The notes: generated by a model not told the origin, from the letters alone. A stretch of DNA of 64,000 nucleotides from Clostridium sp. CMCC3677 (GCF_023845585.1 NZ_JAMQHS010000001.1:434001-498000); one strand, 5' to 3'. Counted from the stretch's first letter, positions 19,518 to 28,419 are shown. Translations and numbers: made by a program.

Positions 19518-20304
19518 AAATGAATATATTCCTTTTTTATCAGAAATTAAGGAAGTTATTAAACATACAGATATTGAATATACTTTCAGAATGGAATTTT
19601 CAGGCGATGTAAAACCAGGACAATTTTTTGAAGTATCATTGCCTAAGTTTGGAGAAGCACCTATTTCAGTAAGTGGTATTGAAGAAAATACTGTTGACTT
19701 AACAATAAGAAGAGTTGGAAAAGTTACTAATGAAATATTCAATAATTATGTAGGTGATAAATTATATCTAAGAGGTCCTTATGGAAATGGATTTGATGTA
19801 AATGAATATAAGGGAAAAGATTTAATTATTGTAGCAGGTGGGACAGGTTTATCTCCAGTTAAAGGTGTAGTTGATTATTTTGCAAATAATATAGATAAAA
19901 TTAACAGTTTTACATTAATAGCAGGTTTTAAATCTCCTAATGACATTTTATTTAAATCAGATATAAAAGATTGGAACGATAAAATAAATGCTATTATTAC
20001 AGTAGATAATGCTGATGAAAGCTATGATGGAAAAGTAGGATTGGTTACTAAATATATACCAGAACTTGATATAAAAGATTTAAATAATGTTGCTGTTATT
20101 GTAGTTGGACCTCCTATGATGATGAAGTTCACAGTTGCAGAATTTTTAAAACTTGGAATAGAAGAAAAAAATATATGGATTTCTCAAGAAAGAAAAATGT
20201 GCTGTGGAATAGGAAAATGTGGACACTGTAAAATAGATGATACTTATATTTGTTTAGATGGACCTGTTTTTAATTATTCAAAAGGTAAGTCTTTACTAGA
20301 CTAG
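19510..20304 (+). CDS. asrB: Anaerobic sulfite reductase subunit B
   Basis: 264 residues. FAD- and NAD(P)H-binding subunit that feeds electrons to AsrA/AsrC. FAD barrel with GQFFEVSLPKFGEAPISVSG (about 35-55), nucleotide site VAGGTGLSPVKGV near 110, VVGPPMMMKF near 198, and a C-terminal [2Fe-2S] motif MCCGIGKCGHCKIDDTYIC. Middle gene of asrABC; ATG inside the asrA end, preceded by AAAGAGGTG. Confidence 0.95.
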   Translation: MSRNEYIPFLSEIKEVIKHTDIEYTFRMEFSGDVKPGQFFEVSLPKFGEAPISVSGIEENTVDLTIRRVGKVTNEIFNNYVGDKLYLRGPYGNGFDVNEYKGKDLIIVAGGTGLSPVKGVVDYFANNIDKINSFTLIAGFKSPNDILFKSDIKDWNDKINAIITVDNADESYDGKVGLVTKYIPELDIKDLNNVAVIVVGPPMMMKFTVAEFLKLGIEEKNIWISQERKMCCGIGKCGHCKIDDTYICLDGPVFNYSKGKSLLD

Positions 20305-20316
20305 GAGGAGTTAATT

Positions 20317-21279
20317 ATGGATTTAAATACAAAAAAAATCAAGAAAAATGCTTTTAGAGTTACTAAAGTAAGGGGATTAACTGCTTCTAGAGTTAGAGTT
20401 CCAGGAGGACATTTACAAGCAGATTTATTAGGCAAGATACAAGAAATATCGCAAATGTATGGTAATGGAAGTGTGCATATAACAACACGTCAAGGATTTG
20501 AAATACCAGGAATAAAATATGAAGATATTAATAAGGTAAATGAATTATTACAGCCAATTATAGAAAGTTTAGGTATAAATCAAGAAATACCAGGAAAGGG
20601 ATATACATCTGCTGGAACTAGAAATGTATCAGCATGTATTGGTAATAATGTTTGCCCATTTGCAAATTATAATACAACTAATTTTGCTAAAAGAATAGAA
20701 AAAGCTATATTTCCCAATGATCTACACTTTAAGATAGCACTTACCGGGTGCCCAAACGATTGTGTAAAAGCTAGAATGCATGATTTTGGGATAATAGGAA
20801 TGACTGAACCACAGTATGATAAAGAGAGATGTGTAAGCTGTGGGGCATGTGTAAGAGCTTGTAAGAAGAAGTCAGTAGATGCACTTAAAGCAGTAAATTA
20901 TAAAGTAGTAAGAAATGAAGAAAAATGTATTGGATGTGGAGAATGTGTTATAAATTGTCCTACTGGTGCGTGGACAAGAAGTAAAGAAAAATATTATAAA
21001 TTAGTTATAATGGGTAGAAGCGGTAAAAGAAACCCACGTCTTGCTGAAGATTTCTTAATTTGGTCAGATGAACAAAGTATAATTAAGATAATATTGAACA
21101 CTTATAAATTTGTGGCTAAGTATATAGATAAAAGTGCTCCAGGTGGCAAAGAACATATAGGATATATCATCGATAGAGTAGGATTTGAAGAATATAAAAA
21201 GTGGGCACTAGACGGAATAGAATTCCCAGAAAAAACAATAGTAAAGCAATGTGTTTATTGGAATGGAGTACATTTTTAA
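20317..21279 (+). CDS. asrC: Anaerobic sulfite reductase subunit C (siroheme subunit)
   Basis: 320 residues. Catalytic subunit that reduces sulfite at a siroheme-[4Fe-4S] centre. The siroheme ligand pattern C-x5-C (CIGNNVC, near 109) and C-x3-C (GCPNDC, near 147) is complete. A ferredoxin insertion follows with CVSCGACVRACKK and CIGCGECVINCPTGAW (near 175-220). The two-ferredoxin layout and about 320-residue size fit AsrC rather than the larger assimilatory enzyme. AGGAGG before the ATG. A terminator follows. Confidence 0.95.
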   Translation: MDLNTKKIKKNAFRVTKVRGLTASRVRVPGGHLQADLLGKIQEISQMYGNGSVHITTRQGFEIPGIKYEDINKVNELLQPIIESLGINQEIPGKGYTSAGTRNVSACIGNNVCPFANYNTTNFAKRIEKAIFPNDLHFKIALTGCPNDCVKARMHDFGIIGMTEPQYDKERCVSCGACVRACKKKSVDALKAVNYKVVRNEEKCIGCGECVINCPTGAWTRSKEKYYKLVIMGRSGKRNPRLAEDFLIWSDEQSIIKIILNTYKFVAKYIDKSAPGGKEHIGYIIDRVGFEEYKKWALDGIEFPEKTIVKQCVYWNGVHF

Positions 21280-21290
21280 TTAAACAACTT

Positions 21291-21328
21291 AAAAATCTCT
21301 ACAGAAATAAAACTGTAGAGATTTTTTA
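21291..21328 (+). terminator. asr operon terminator
   Basis: Perfect 14-base stem AAAAATCTCTACAG (21291-21304) with CTGTAGAGATTTTT (21313-21326), 8-base loop, T tail. Confidence 0.92.
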
Positions 21329-21363
21329 AACTTCATTTTAATTATGAAAGTTTTAAAAATTTT

Positions 21364-21418
21364 GCATTATTTTAAATGTGTGTTGATATTGTAATGCAAA
21401 CATTAATTTAAAATAGAG
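21364..21418. repeat. Degenerate short MITE-like element, copy G
   Basis: ATTTTAAATGTGTGTTGATAT on the left and TTAATTTAAAATAGAG on the right match family ends; the outermost bases are diverged. It lies between the asr terminator and the convergent cotJC gene. Confidence 0.5.
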
Positions 21419-21437
21419 CACAAAATTTGAAGAAATA

Positions 21438-22001
21438 TTATTTATTACATAAATGATCTTGGACGTTCATTAAAGCTTCACCAAATCTTTGATAGTGTAC
21501 AACTTCTCTTTCTCTTAAGAATTTTAAGACGTCTTTAATATCTTGTTCATCAGTTAATTGAATTAAATGTTCATAAGTTGCTCTAGCCTTTTGTTCTGCT
21601 GCCATATCTTCATGTAAATCTGCAATTACATCTCCTTTTGCTTGGATATAAGTTGCTGTCCAAGGGTTTCCAGTAGCATCAGTATAGAATAATGCTTTTC
21701 CATGATCAACATAATGTCCACCAAGACCTGCTTCTTTAAGTTCATCTAATGTTGCATTCTCCATAAGTTGATAAATCATAGTAGCAAGCATTTCTACATG
21801 CGCCATTTCCTCTGTACCTATATCAGTAAGTAATCCTTTGGATTTTCCAGTAGGCATTGTATAACGTTGATTTAAATATCTAAGTGCGGCACCTAATTCT
21901 CCATCAGGTCCTCCATATTGAGACATAAGATATTTTGCCATTGCAAGATCTTTACACTTTAAGTTTATTGGATATTCTAATGTTTTAACATAATACCACA
22001 T
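21438..22001 (-). CDS. cotJC: Spore coat protein CotJC (manganese-catalase-like)
   Basis: 187 residues, the standard size of CotJC. A ferritin-like four-helix protein with the di-metal ligands of manganese catalase visible in DGELGAALRYLNQRY, TEEMAHVEMLATMI (near 68) and AAEQKARATYEHL / REREVVHYQRF (near 140 and 170). It is a coat component in Bacillus; the metal site suggests peroxide protection of the spore. Third gene of cotJABC. AGGAGGAATAA before the ATG. Confidence 0.95.
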   Translation of the reverse strand: MWYYVKTLEYPINLKCKDLAMAKYLMSQYGGPDGELGAALRYLNQRYTMPTGKSKGLLTDIGTEEMAHVEMLATMIYQLMENATLDELKEAGLGGHYVDHGKALFYTDATGNPWTATYIQAKGDVIADLHEDMAAEQKARATYEHLIQLTDEQDIKDVLKFLREREVVHYQRFGEALMNVQDHLCNK

Positions 22002-22016
22002 AATCTTTTATTCCTC

Positions 22017-22268
22017 CTAATTTTCTTTTTCCCAAGGCCAAGATTTTTCTATCCAATAACGTGGATCTTCTTTAAAAGAAGTACCAAAATTAGTTAAAGG
22101 ACCGAAATTTTTTTCGTATTCATTAGTTAAACAAGTTAATTTAGCTGATACTATATCATAGTCTTTTTTTGCATTTTCATTATCAGGAAAATTATCAAGG
22201 AATAAATTTAGATCAACAGCTGAAAATTGATAAATTCTTATACTATCTAATAAATCTTTTTCATACAT
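22017..22268 (-). CDS. cotJB: Spore coat protein CotJB
   Basis: 83 residues; matches the CotJB family in size and landmarks: IYQFSAVDLNLFLDNFPDN near 11 and the C-terminal YGPLTNFG-type motif (FGPLTNFGTSF) ending in WPWEKEN. A small spore coat protein encoded between cotJA and cotJC with gaps of about 16 bases. GTGGGGTGAT upstream of the ATG. Confidence 0.93.
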   Translation of the reverse strand: MYEKDLLDSIRIYQFSAVDLNLFLDNFPDNENAKKDYDIVSAKLTCLTNEYEKNFGPLTNFGTSFKEDPRYWIEKSWPWEKEN

Positions 22269-22284
22269 AATATATCACCCCACA

Positions 22285-22452
22285 TTAACATTTACTTTTT
22301 TTCTTTTCATTATAAGGTTCGTAAAGGTCTTTAAAAATAGTTCCTTTAACAAAGCCTTCTTTACATGTGAATAGATTTTCATAAGGTTGAGGCATTATAT
22401 ATGCACGTGCATATTCTTTTAATTTATAGGTACAATTATCATTTTTGTACAT
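22285..22452 (-). CDS. cotJA: Spore coat-associated protein CotJA
   Basis: A 55-residue protein I read from the minus strand. It contains YARAYIMPQPYENLFT, the CotJA hallmark, and GFVKGTIFKDLYEPYNE. It ends in KKKSKC, 16 bases before cotJB. ATG at 22452 with GAAGGGATG ahead. First gene of the cotJABC set, which Bacillus expresses in the mother cell. Candidate sporulation promoter at 22491-22517. Confidence 0.9.
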   Translation of the reverse strand: MYKNDNCTYKLKEYARAYIMPQPYENLFTCKEGFVKGTIFKDLYEPYNEKKKSKC

Positions 22453-22490
22453 AAAATTTTTTCATCCCTTCATTTTGATTGCTTAATAAA

Positions 22491-22517
22491 TATAATATGC
22501 ATATAGAGAGATAAAGT
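22491..22517 (-). promoter_or_regulatory. Candidate mother-cell sigma promoter for cotJABC
   Basis: On the minus strand AC (22517-22516), a 16-base spacer, then CATATTATA (22499-22491) fits the sigma-K pattern AC-N16-17-CATANNNTA. The -10 also resembles sigma-E/F/G elements. It lies about 40 bases before cotJA. Confidence 0.5.
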
Positions 22518-22682
22518 GATTCTTGTGAAAAACATATATTTTTAAGTCTAAAATGTATGCAAATAAATATTAATTTTATCTTAAATTATACTTAAATAAA
22601 GAACATCTGTTTAATAATGCTATTATTAAGTAGATGTTTTTTATATAATTAACATATAATATAAAATGTGAAGGGGACTAAT

Positions 22683-24698
22683 ATGATAAAGTATAAAAAA
22701 ACAGCACGTACATTAGCTTTAATATTATCTGTGTTTATTATAAATTCATTTATAAATTATAATGTATTTGCAAGTGAAGTAATTAAGCAGAGCAATAATG
22801 AAATAAGGCTACAAGACAACTTCTATGAAGCTGTTAATAAGGAATGGCTAAAAAAATCAATACTTAAACAAGATGAAGAAGCTAAAAGTACTTTTACTGA
22901 AACAAAGGATAAGGTTAATAATGACGCAAAAAGAATATTTAATGATTTATTAATTCATGAAGATAAATATTTAAGTAATACAGACGAAAAGAAGATAATA
23001 AATTTATATAATAATTCTATTAATATTTCAGAAAGAAATAATCAAGGTGCAGAACCTATAAAGAAATATACAAATAAAATAAAGGAAGCTAAAAATATAA
23101 ATGAGCTTACAAAATTATTAGGCGATCCAACGATAAATATATTTAGTAATTTAATTAATTTTAGTGTTGGAAGCGATATTTATGATGAGAAAAACAATGC
23201 ACTATATATTTCATCAACAAGATTAGTTTTAGGAGATTCAGATCAATATAGAAATGAAACAGATAAAACTAAAGATAATAGAGAAAATATGGAAAAATAC
23301 TTAGTCAATATATTAATGTTAAGTGGATATTCTAGAGAAGAATCGATAATAAAAGTTAATAATTTATTTTATTTTGAAAATCAATTAGCACCATCTATTA
23401 TAGGTGTTAATGAATTTGCAGAGTATTATAATAACCAAAAAAATAACTATAAAACTTATAAAATCAGTGATGTTAATGAACTTTCAAGTAATTTAGATTT
23501 ATCATATATAATAAAAAACCTTGGATATGAAAATGTAGACAAAGTAATTTTATTTGAACCTAAATGGTTAAATAAATTAAATGAGTTATATAGTGAAGAA
23601 AATTTGCAAGTAATAAAAGATTATACTGAAGTTTGTATGATTTCTGCTGCAAGTAAATATCTAAGTGAAAATTTTAGAAATGAATATTTAGCTTTACAAA
23701 AATCATTATATGATATAGATAGTATATCATTAGAAGATGAAACTAAAGAACTTGTAAAAAAGAATTTCAATTCAGCTTTAAGTAAATTATATGTAGAAGA
23801 GGTCTTTAGTGAAGAGATAAAAAATGATGTGAAAAATATTACTGAAGAAATTATAAATACTTATTCAAATAGAATTAAAAATCTTGATTGGATGAGTGCT
23901 TCCACTAAAGATAACGCTATTAAAAAGTTAAAGAATATAAAAGTAAATATAGGCTATCCAGAAGAATGGACAGATTATTCAAATTTAGAAATAAAGTCAT
24001 ATAAAGAAGATGGATCACTTCTTGAAAATATAATAAATTTAGAGAAATTTTCATATAAACAACCTATAAGTTCTAGAGAATCATTTAACAAAATATCACC
24101 AGAAGATGTTAATGCATATTATGATGCTGAGTCTAATGAAATTACAATTCCAGCAGCTATATTGCAAAAACCGTTCTATGATATAAATGAAAGTAAAGAA
24201 AAAAATTTAGGTGGATTAGGAGTTATTATTGGACATGAAATTACTCATGCTTTTGATAATAATGGATCTAAGTTTGATGAAAATGGAAAAATAAAAAATT
24301 GGTGGAATGATGAAGATTATAAAAAATATGAAGATAAAATTAAAAGAATAGAAGAGGTTTATGGAAATATAGAAGCATTACCTGGGATAAAAGTGAATGG
24401 GGAAATTACTTTAGGTGAAAATATTGCGGATATTGGATCTATGACTTGTATGTTAGATATTTTAGATAAAATACCTAATGTAAATTATGATGAGTTTTTT
24501 AGAAATTTTGCTAGAGTATGGAGAGATGTAACTACTGAAGAATATAAAGTATTATTATTAAAAATAGACAGCCATTCACCTAGTGATATTAGAGTAAATA
24601 CAGTATTACAACAATTTGAAAAATTCTATGAAATTTATAATGTAACTGAAAATGATGATATGTATATAAAAGTAAAAGATAGATTATCTATTTGGTAG
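22683..24698 (+). CDS. Secreted M13-family zinc metallopeptidase
   Basis: 671 residues, neprilysin/PepO family. The N-terminal signal peptide (about 1-31) ends near VFASE, so export is likely. The zinc site is complete: HEITHAFD (near residue 518) with the third ligand in GENIADIGS (near 578). The conserved substrate-side NAYYDAESNEITIPAAILQ precedes it and the protein ends in RLSIW. It cleaves small peptides outside the membrane. The start is the ATG at 22683, with AAGGGGAC just upstream; an in-frame GTG at 22668 overlaps that site. Monocistronic. Confidence 0.9.
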   Translation: MIKYKKTARTLALILSVFIINSFINYNVFASEVIKQSNNEIRLQDNFYEAVNKEWLKKSILKQDEEAKSTFTETKDKVNNDAKRIFNDLLIHEDKYLSNTDEKKIINLYNNSINISERNNQGAEPIKKYTNKIKEAKNINELTKLLGDPTINIFSNLINFSVGSDIYDEKNNALYISSTRLVLGDSDQYRNETDKTKDNRENMEKYLVNILMLSGYSREESIIKVNNLFYFENQLAPSIIGVNEFAEYYNNQKNNYKTYKISDVNELSSNLDLSYIIKNLGYENVDKVILFEPKWLNKLNELYSEENLQVIKDYTEVCMISAASKYLSENFRNEYLALQKSLYDIDSISLEDETKELVKKNFNSALSKLYVEEVFSEEIKNDVKNITEEIINTYSNRIKNLDWMSASTKDNAIKKLKNIKVNIGYPEEWTDYSNLEIKSYKEDGSLLENIINLEKFSYKQPISSRESFNKISPEDVNAYYDAESNEITIPAAILQKPFYDINESKEKNLGGLGVIIGHEITHAFDNNGSKFDENGKIKNWWNDEDYKKYEDKIKRIEEVYGNIEALPGIKVNGEITLGENIADIGSMTCMLDILDKIPNVNYDEFFRNFARVWRDVTTEEYKVLLLKIDSHSPSDIRVNTVLQQFEKFYEIYNVTENDDMYIKVKDRLSIW

Positions 24699-24838
24699 AA
24701 TAGAATTTTAGTAGGTTAAGTTTAATTACTATGATAAGTTTTACTTATAGATATACTAGAGAAGTGAGAGTATAGATAATTCTGTGTAAATACAAAATTA
24801 TCTAATGTCTAGAGAGGTTAATGATTAGAATATAAATT

Positions 24839-25579
24839 TTAGTCATTAACCTCTATTATGTGCTTCCAATATCTTTTTGGCATCATTCTACTTTGTAATT
24901 TTAGATTTTTTCTTTCAACTATAGCTGTAGATTTGAAATATGTGCTCCAAAGTGTACCGTAGTTATCAGAATGTGTTTTCAATTTTTCATAATCTCTTAA
25001 ATCAAGAGGAATTATTTCATAATTTATTTTATTATAAATTATTGCTTTTTCCCTATTCAAATCATGAATTATAAAGTATTCATTTTTAAATCTTTTCTTA
25101 AAATGGTCAGCTATAAGTTCTAATATATCATTATCAGGTTCAATAGAAGAATAGAAAAATTTATTATTTATAAGGTTGAATCTAATAAATCCTTTAAATC
25201 TATGACTTTCATAAGTTACTTTTTTATTAATGGTATCTATAAGCCTAATTTCATCAATATTTAAAAAAGAATGAACATCCTTGTTTAATTTAAAAGCAAT
25301 TTTTAAATATTTAAGTAAGAGCATTTCTTTATTTTCGTAATTGCTTAAATATACAATATAGATTTTTTTTAGAGCTAATTTGTCTATTTTATAAATTATA
25401 GTATTTTGAACTTTCTCAGCAATATGAGAATTAGTATTTATATTAATAATTTCGCTTCCAAGCAAGGGTATATTATTTTTTTTACTACATATAAATAAAT
25501 TTGTCTGATCATAATTAAAACTTTTATATAAAGCATTTAAAAGCCCAAAGAAAGTATCATCATATATTAGTATTTTCAT
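24839..25579 (-). CDS. Partner protein of a DNA-repair radical SAM enzyme (TIGR03915/DUF4130 type)
   Basis: 246 residues. It begins MKILIYDDTFFGLLNALYKSF and ends RYWKHIIEVND, the landmarks of the DUF4130-domain family that is almost always encoded beside the radical SAM protein upstream. The C-terminal third has the ILPLDLRDYEKLKTHSDNYGTLWSTYF-type region (positions about 195-222). Function is inferred as DNA modification or repair; no catalytic residues are established. It starts 2 bases after the preceding stop. Long A-T stretches give many Lys/Asn/Ile codons, as usual here. Confidence 0.85.
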   Translation of the reverse strand: MKILIYDDTFFGLLNALYKSFNYDQTNLFICSKKNNIPLLGSEIININTNSHIAEKVQNTIIYKIDKLALKKIYIVYLSNYENKEMLLLKYLKIAFKLNKDVHSFLNIDEIRLIDTINKKVTYESHRFKGFIRFNLINNKFFYSSIEPDNDILELIADHFKKRFKNEYFIIHDLNREKAIIYNKINYEIIPLDLRDYEKLKTHSDNYGTLWSTYFKSTAIVERKNLKLQSRMMPKRYWKHIIEVND

Positions 25580-25581
25580 AA

Positions 25582-26907
25582 TTAAAAATCTCCATTTATA
25601 GAAGTTATTTTATCACTTAAGGTCTTAGTGTTCATTTCAAAAGAATCAAAAAATGATATTTGATTAATATTTATTTTGGAAGATGGTTTATAGGAATCTT
25701 CTAATAATTTATTTTTTATTATTAAATCATCAAAAGAAATATTTCCATAATATTTACCGTCACAAGTTATAAAATATTTAGATCTTTTTAAAATAACTCT
25801 TAATTTCTTCAAGTCTTCAAAAGTTAATCTATGAACTCTTCTGATCTTTAATATTTTTTTAGCAGAAGTAACACCAATACCAGGAATTCTTAATAATTTT
25901 TCATATGATGCAGTATTTATTTCTACAGGAAAATCATTTAAATTAGATAAAGCCCAAGAAGTTTTAGGATCAAAATTTAAATCAAAATTATCTGTACTAT
26001 TTTTTAATAATTCATTTGCCCTAAATCCATAAAACCTAATTAACCAATCAGCTTGATAAAGTCTATGCTCTCTAAGAACAGGAGGATGACTTATCACAGG
26101 TAGAAGGGGATTATCTTTTACAACAGGAACATATGCAGAATAATAAACTCTTTTCAAATTATAGTTATCATATAATGCTTGCGATAAATTTAATATTTTA
26201 GCATCGCTTTCAGGGGTAGCACCAACAATTAATTGAGTGCTTTGCCCACCAGGAACAAATAAAGGTGTACTTTTTATGTTTTTTTTCATTTCTTTATAAT
26301 TAATTATAGAATTTTTTATAGTATTCATAGGTTTTAATATACTATCTTTATTTTTTTGAGGAGCTAATAATTTTAAACTATCATTTGAAGGTAATTCTAT
26401 ATTTACACTCATTCTATCAGCATATTTTCCAGCTTCATTTATTAATTTTTGATCAGCGCCAGGAATCGCTTTCAAATGAATATATCCATTAAACTTCTCT
26501 TCTAGTCTTAATTTTTTCACAGTTTTAAGTAAAAGTTCCATAGTATAATTAGGATTTTTTATAATAGCAGAACTTAAGAATAACCCCTCTATATAATTAC
26601 GCTTATAAAAATTAATAGTAAGGTTACATACTTCTTCAGGAGTAAAACTAACTCTTAAAAAATCTTTAGATGAACCATTTATGCAATATTTACAATCAAA
26701 AACACAATCATTTGAAAATAATATTTTAAGCAATGAGATACAACGTCCATCTGAAGTAAAACTGTGACATATTCCACTACTAGAAGCATCTCCAAGTCCA
26801 TTGTTTTTATTTTTTCTTTTAGAACCTGATGATGAGCAAGAGACATCATATTTTGCTGCTCCAGAAAGAATTTTTAGCTTTTCCATTAATTCCATTTGTG
26901 TACACAT
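25582..26907 (-). CDS. Putative DNA modification/repair radical SAM protein (TIGR03916 type)
   Basis: 441 residues. Radical SAM cluster motif CVFDCKYC (CX3CX2C, near residue 71) in the N-terminal barrel, then GGQSTQLIVGATPESD near 225. A C-terminal helix-hairpin-helix DNA-binding motif KLLRIPGIGVTSAKKILKIRR lies near 335. The HhH supports action on DNA. Its partner follows 2 bases downstream. The promoter carries a LexA-type SOS box between -35 and -10, which fits a damage-induced repair role. The exact chemistry of the family is not known to me. Confidence 0.87.
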   Translation of the reverse strand: MCTQMELMEKLKILSGAAKYDVSCSSSGSKRKNKNNGLGDASSSGICHSFTSDGRCISLLKILFSNDCVFDCKYCINGSSKDFLRVSFTPEEVCNLTINFYKRNYIEGLFLSSAIIKNPNYTMELLLKTVKKLRLEEKFNGYIHLKAIPGADQKLINEAGKYADRMSVNIELPSNDSLKLLAPQKNKDSILKPMNTIKNSIINYKEMKKNIKSTPLFVPGGQSTQLIVGATPESDAKILNLSQALYDNYNLKRVYYSAYVPVVKDNPLLPVISHPPVLREHRLYQADWLIRFYGFRANELLKNSTDNFDLNFDPKTSWALSNLNDFPVEINTASYEKLLRIPGIGVTSAKKILKIRRVHRLTFEDLKKLRVILKRSKYFITCDGKYYGNISFDDLIIKNKLLEDSYKPSSKININQISFFDSFEMNTKTLSDKITSINGDF

Positions 26908-26943
26908 CCTTATATATTAATCTAAACATATATCCTTAATAAT

Positions 26944-26972
26944 ATTATACACAAACATATGTTCCCATACAA
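26944..26972 (-). promoter_or_regulatory. Promoter with embedded SOS (LexA) box
   Basis: On the minus strand TTGTAT (26972-26967), a 17-base spacer, TATAAT (26949-26944). The spacer contains GAACATATGTTT (26964-26953), matching the Gram-positive LexA operator GAAC-RNRY-GTTY. LexA binding would block this promoter directly. The remaining gap up to 27223 is AT-rich and shows nothing else. Confidence 0.7.
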
Positions 26973-27223
26973 GGGTTTTGAATTAGTGTATTTTAGGAAA
27001 AAAATGTGTGTTTTGTACTATTATATAAATAAATATATAACTTTATTTTTAGAATAAAATCTTAAATAAATTCATACCATAAAAGAAACTAAATTTTAAT
27101 TATGTATATTAAAAAATCCATGTATTTGAAATATAAAAATTATATTTTAAAATTAAGAAGGAAAGAAATATTTAATTAGAGAAAATAAATAATATTAAGA
27201 ATTTTATAGATAGGAGAATTTAT

Positions 27224-27853
27224 ATGGATAGTCTTATATTTGATTTAGACGGAACTTTATGGGATGCTACAGAAGCATTTTATATATGCTGGAATGAAGT
27301 TTTTTCAAAATACGATGAAACTAAGAAAGGAATGTCTCTTGAAGAAATTCAAAGTGTGATGGGAATGACAATGGATGATATATTAGAAAAGTTTTTCCCA
27401 CAGTTAAGTGAAAAATCGAGAAAAGATGTAATAGATGAATGCACTAAAATTGAATTAAAGTATTTATTAAAAAATGGGGGTAAATTATATCCAGAGTTGC
27501 AAGATACAATAAAAGAATTATATAAAAAATATAAATTATTTATAGTTAGCAATTGTGTGGATGGCTACATACAATGTTTTTTAGAGGCGCATAATTTAAA
27601 AAAATATTTTCTGGATTTTGAAGATCCAAGTAGAACAGGATTAGAAAAAGCTGAAAATATAAAAATAGTAATGCAAAGAAATAAATTAAATAATCCAGCA
27701 TATGTAGGGGATACTAAATGGGATGCAATAGCAAGTGAGAAAGCAGGAGTGCCATTTATATATGCTAGCTATGGATTTGGTGATTTAGATAAATATGATT
27801 ATAAGATAAATAATTTAAAAGAGTTATTAAATATTAATAATATAAAATGTTAG
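27224..27853 (+). CDS. HAD-superfamily phosphatase (phosphoglycolate-phosphatase-like)
   Basis: 209 residues. Catalytic motif I FDLDGTLWD at residue 6, a helical cap (about 15-90), motif II VSN near 108, motif III lysine in RTGLEKAENI and motif IV YVGDTKWDAIAS near 165. This is the subclass I HAD fold; the substrate could be phosphoglycolate, a sugar phosphate or a nucleotide. GGAGAATTT before the ATG. Monocistronic. Confidence 0.88.
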   Translation: MDSLIFDLDGTLWDATEAFYICWNEVFSKYDETKKGMSLEEIQSVMGMTMDDILEKFFPQLSEKSRKDVIDECTKIELKYLLKNGGKLYPELQDTIKELYKKYKLFIVSNCVDGYIQCFLEAHNLKKYFLDFEDPSRTGLEKAENIKIVMQRNKLNNPAYVGDTKWDAIASEKAGVPFIYASYGFGDLDKYDYKINNLKELLNINNIKC

Positions 27854-27867
27854 TAAGATATTACAAG

Positions 27868-27990
27868 GGCTATATTTTAGGTTACAGTGATATATTTAAT
27901 AGATAAAGTGCATCATAATTGGATTATATTCATTTTTAGTATTCCTAAGTTTAATAATTCAGTCTAATTTACTTATATATATCAATGATT
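27868..27990. repeat. Degenerate MITE-like element, copy H (reverse orientation)
   Basis: GGGCTATATTTTAGG at the left edge, then AGATAAAGTGcATCATAATT and GGATTATATTCATTTTTAGT and ATTCCTAAGTTTAATAATTC, which is the reverse complement of the family core seen at 59127-59267. It ends in ATATATCAATGATT. Diverged but colinear over about 120 bases. Confidence 0.65.
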
Positions 27991-28007
27991 TTTTTTACAT
28001 TGCAAAA

Positions 28008-28048
28008 AAAGATATAAAATTAATCGATTTCATTAATTTTATATCTTT
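28008..28048. terminator. Bidirectional terminator
   Basis: Perfect 16-base stem AAAGATATAAAATTAA (28008-28023) with its complement (28033-28048), 9-base loop, A tract before and T tract after. It serves the HAD gene and the convergent small membrane peptide. Confidence 0.85.
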
Positions 28049-28076
28049 CTTAAATTGAAGATATTTATAGTAAAAC

Positions 28077-28193
28077 TTATCTACTTTTTCTTTTAGCAGA
28101 GAATTTCTTATATAGTTTATAGATTAGTGCAACGGCAACTGAATATACCAATATAATACCGACTGTAAGTAACATTGATTTCATACGATCCAT
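28077..28193 (-). CDS. 38-residue single-pass membrane peptide
   Basis: MDRMKSMLLTVGIILVYSVA then a basic tail KLYKKFSAKRKSR: one hydrophobic helix (about 7-25) with positive residues on the cytoplasmic side. The ATG has AAAGAGGTG 7-8 bases upstream, and a bidirectional terminator follows. I do not recognise a family. The strong ribosome binding site, the terminator and the typical membrane-peptide composition argue that it is real. Confidence 0.6.
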   Translation of the reverse strand: MDRMKSMLLTVGIILVYSVAVALIYKLYKKFSAKRKSR

Positions 28194-28419
28194 AATTAAC
28201 ACCTCTTTTTGAAATATTTACTATATAAATTATTTTAACATAATAATTAAATGAAAAGAAGATAAAATATAAACACTACTTTAAAGTATGTGTAGTATTT
28301 AAGGTAAATAAGAGTAATCAGATAAGAATATTGACCAATTAAAAGAAAGATATTATTATGTAATAAAGAGTTAAAGTAAGTAGAAAATATAATGTTTAAT
28401 ATAGAGTAGGAGGAAAAAA

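Noticed and set aside
24812-24855. Hairpin GAGGTTAATGA/TCATTAACCTC at the end of the repair-module gene
   Set aside because: The stem is good, but neither strand has a T tract, so I do not call it a terminator.
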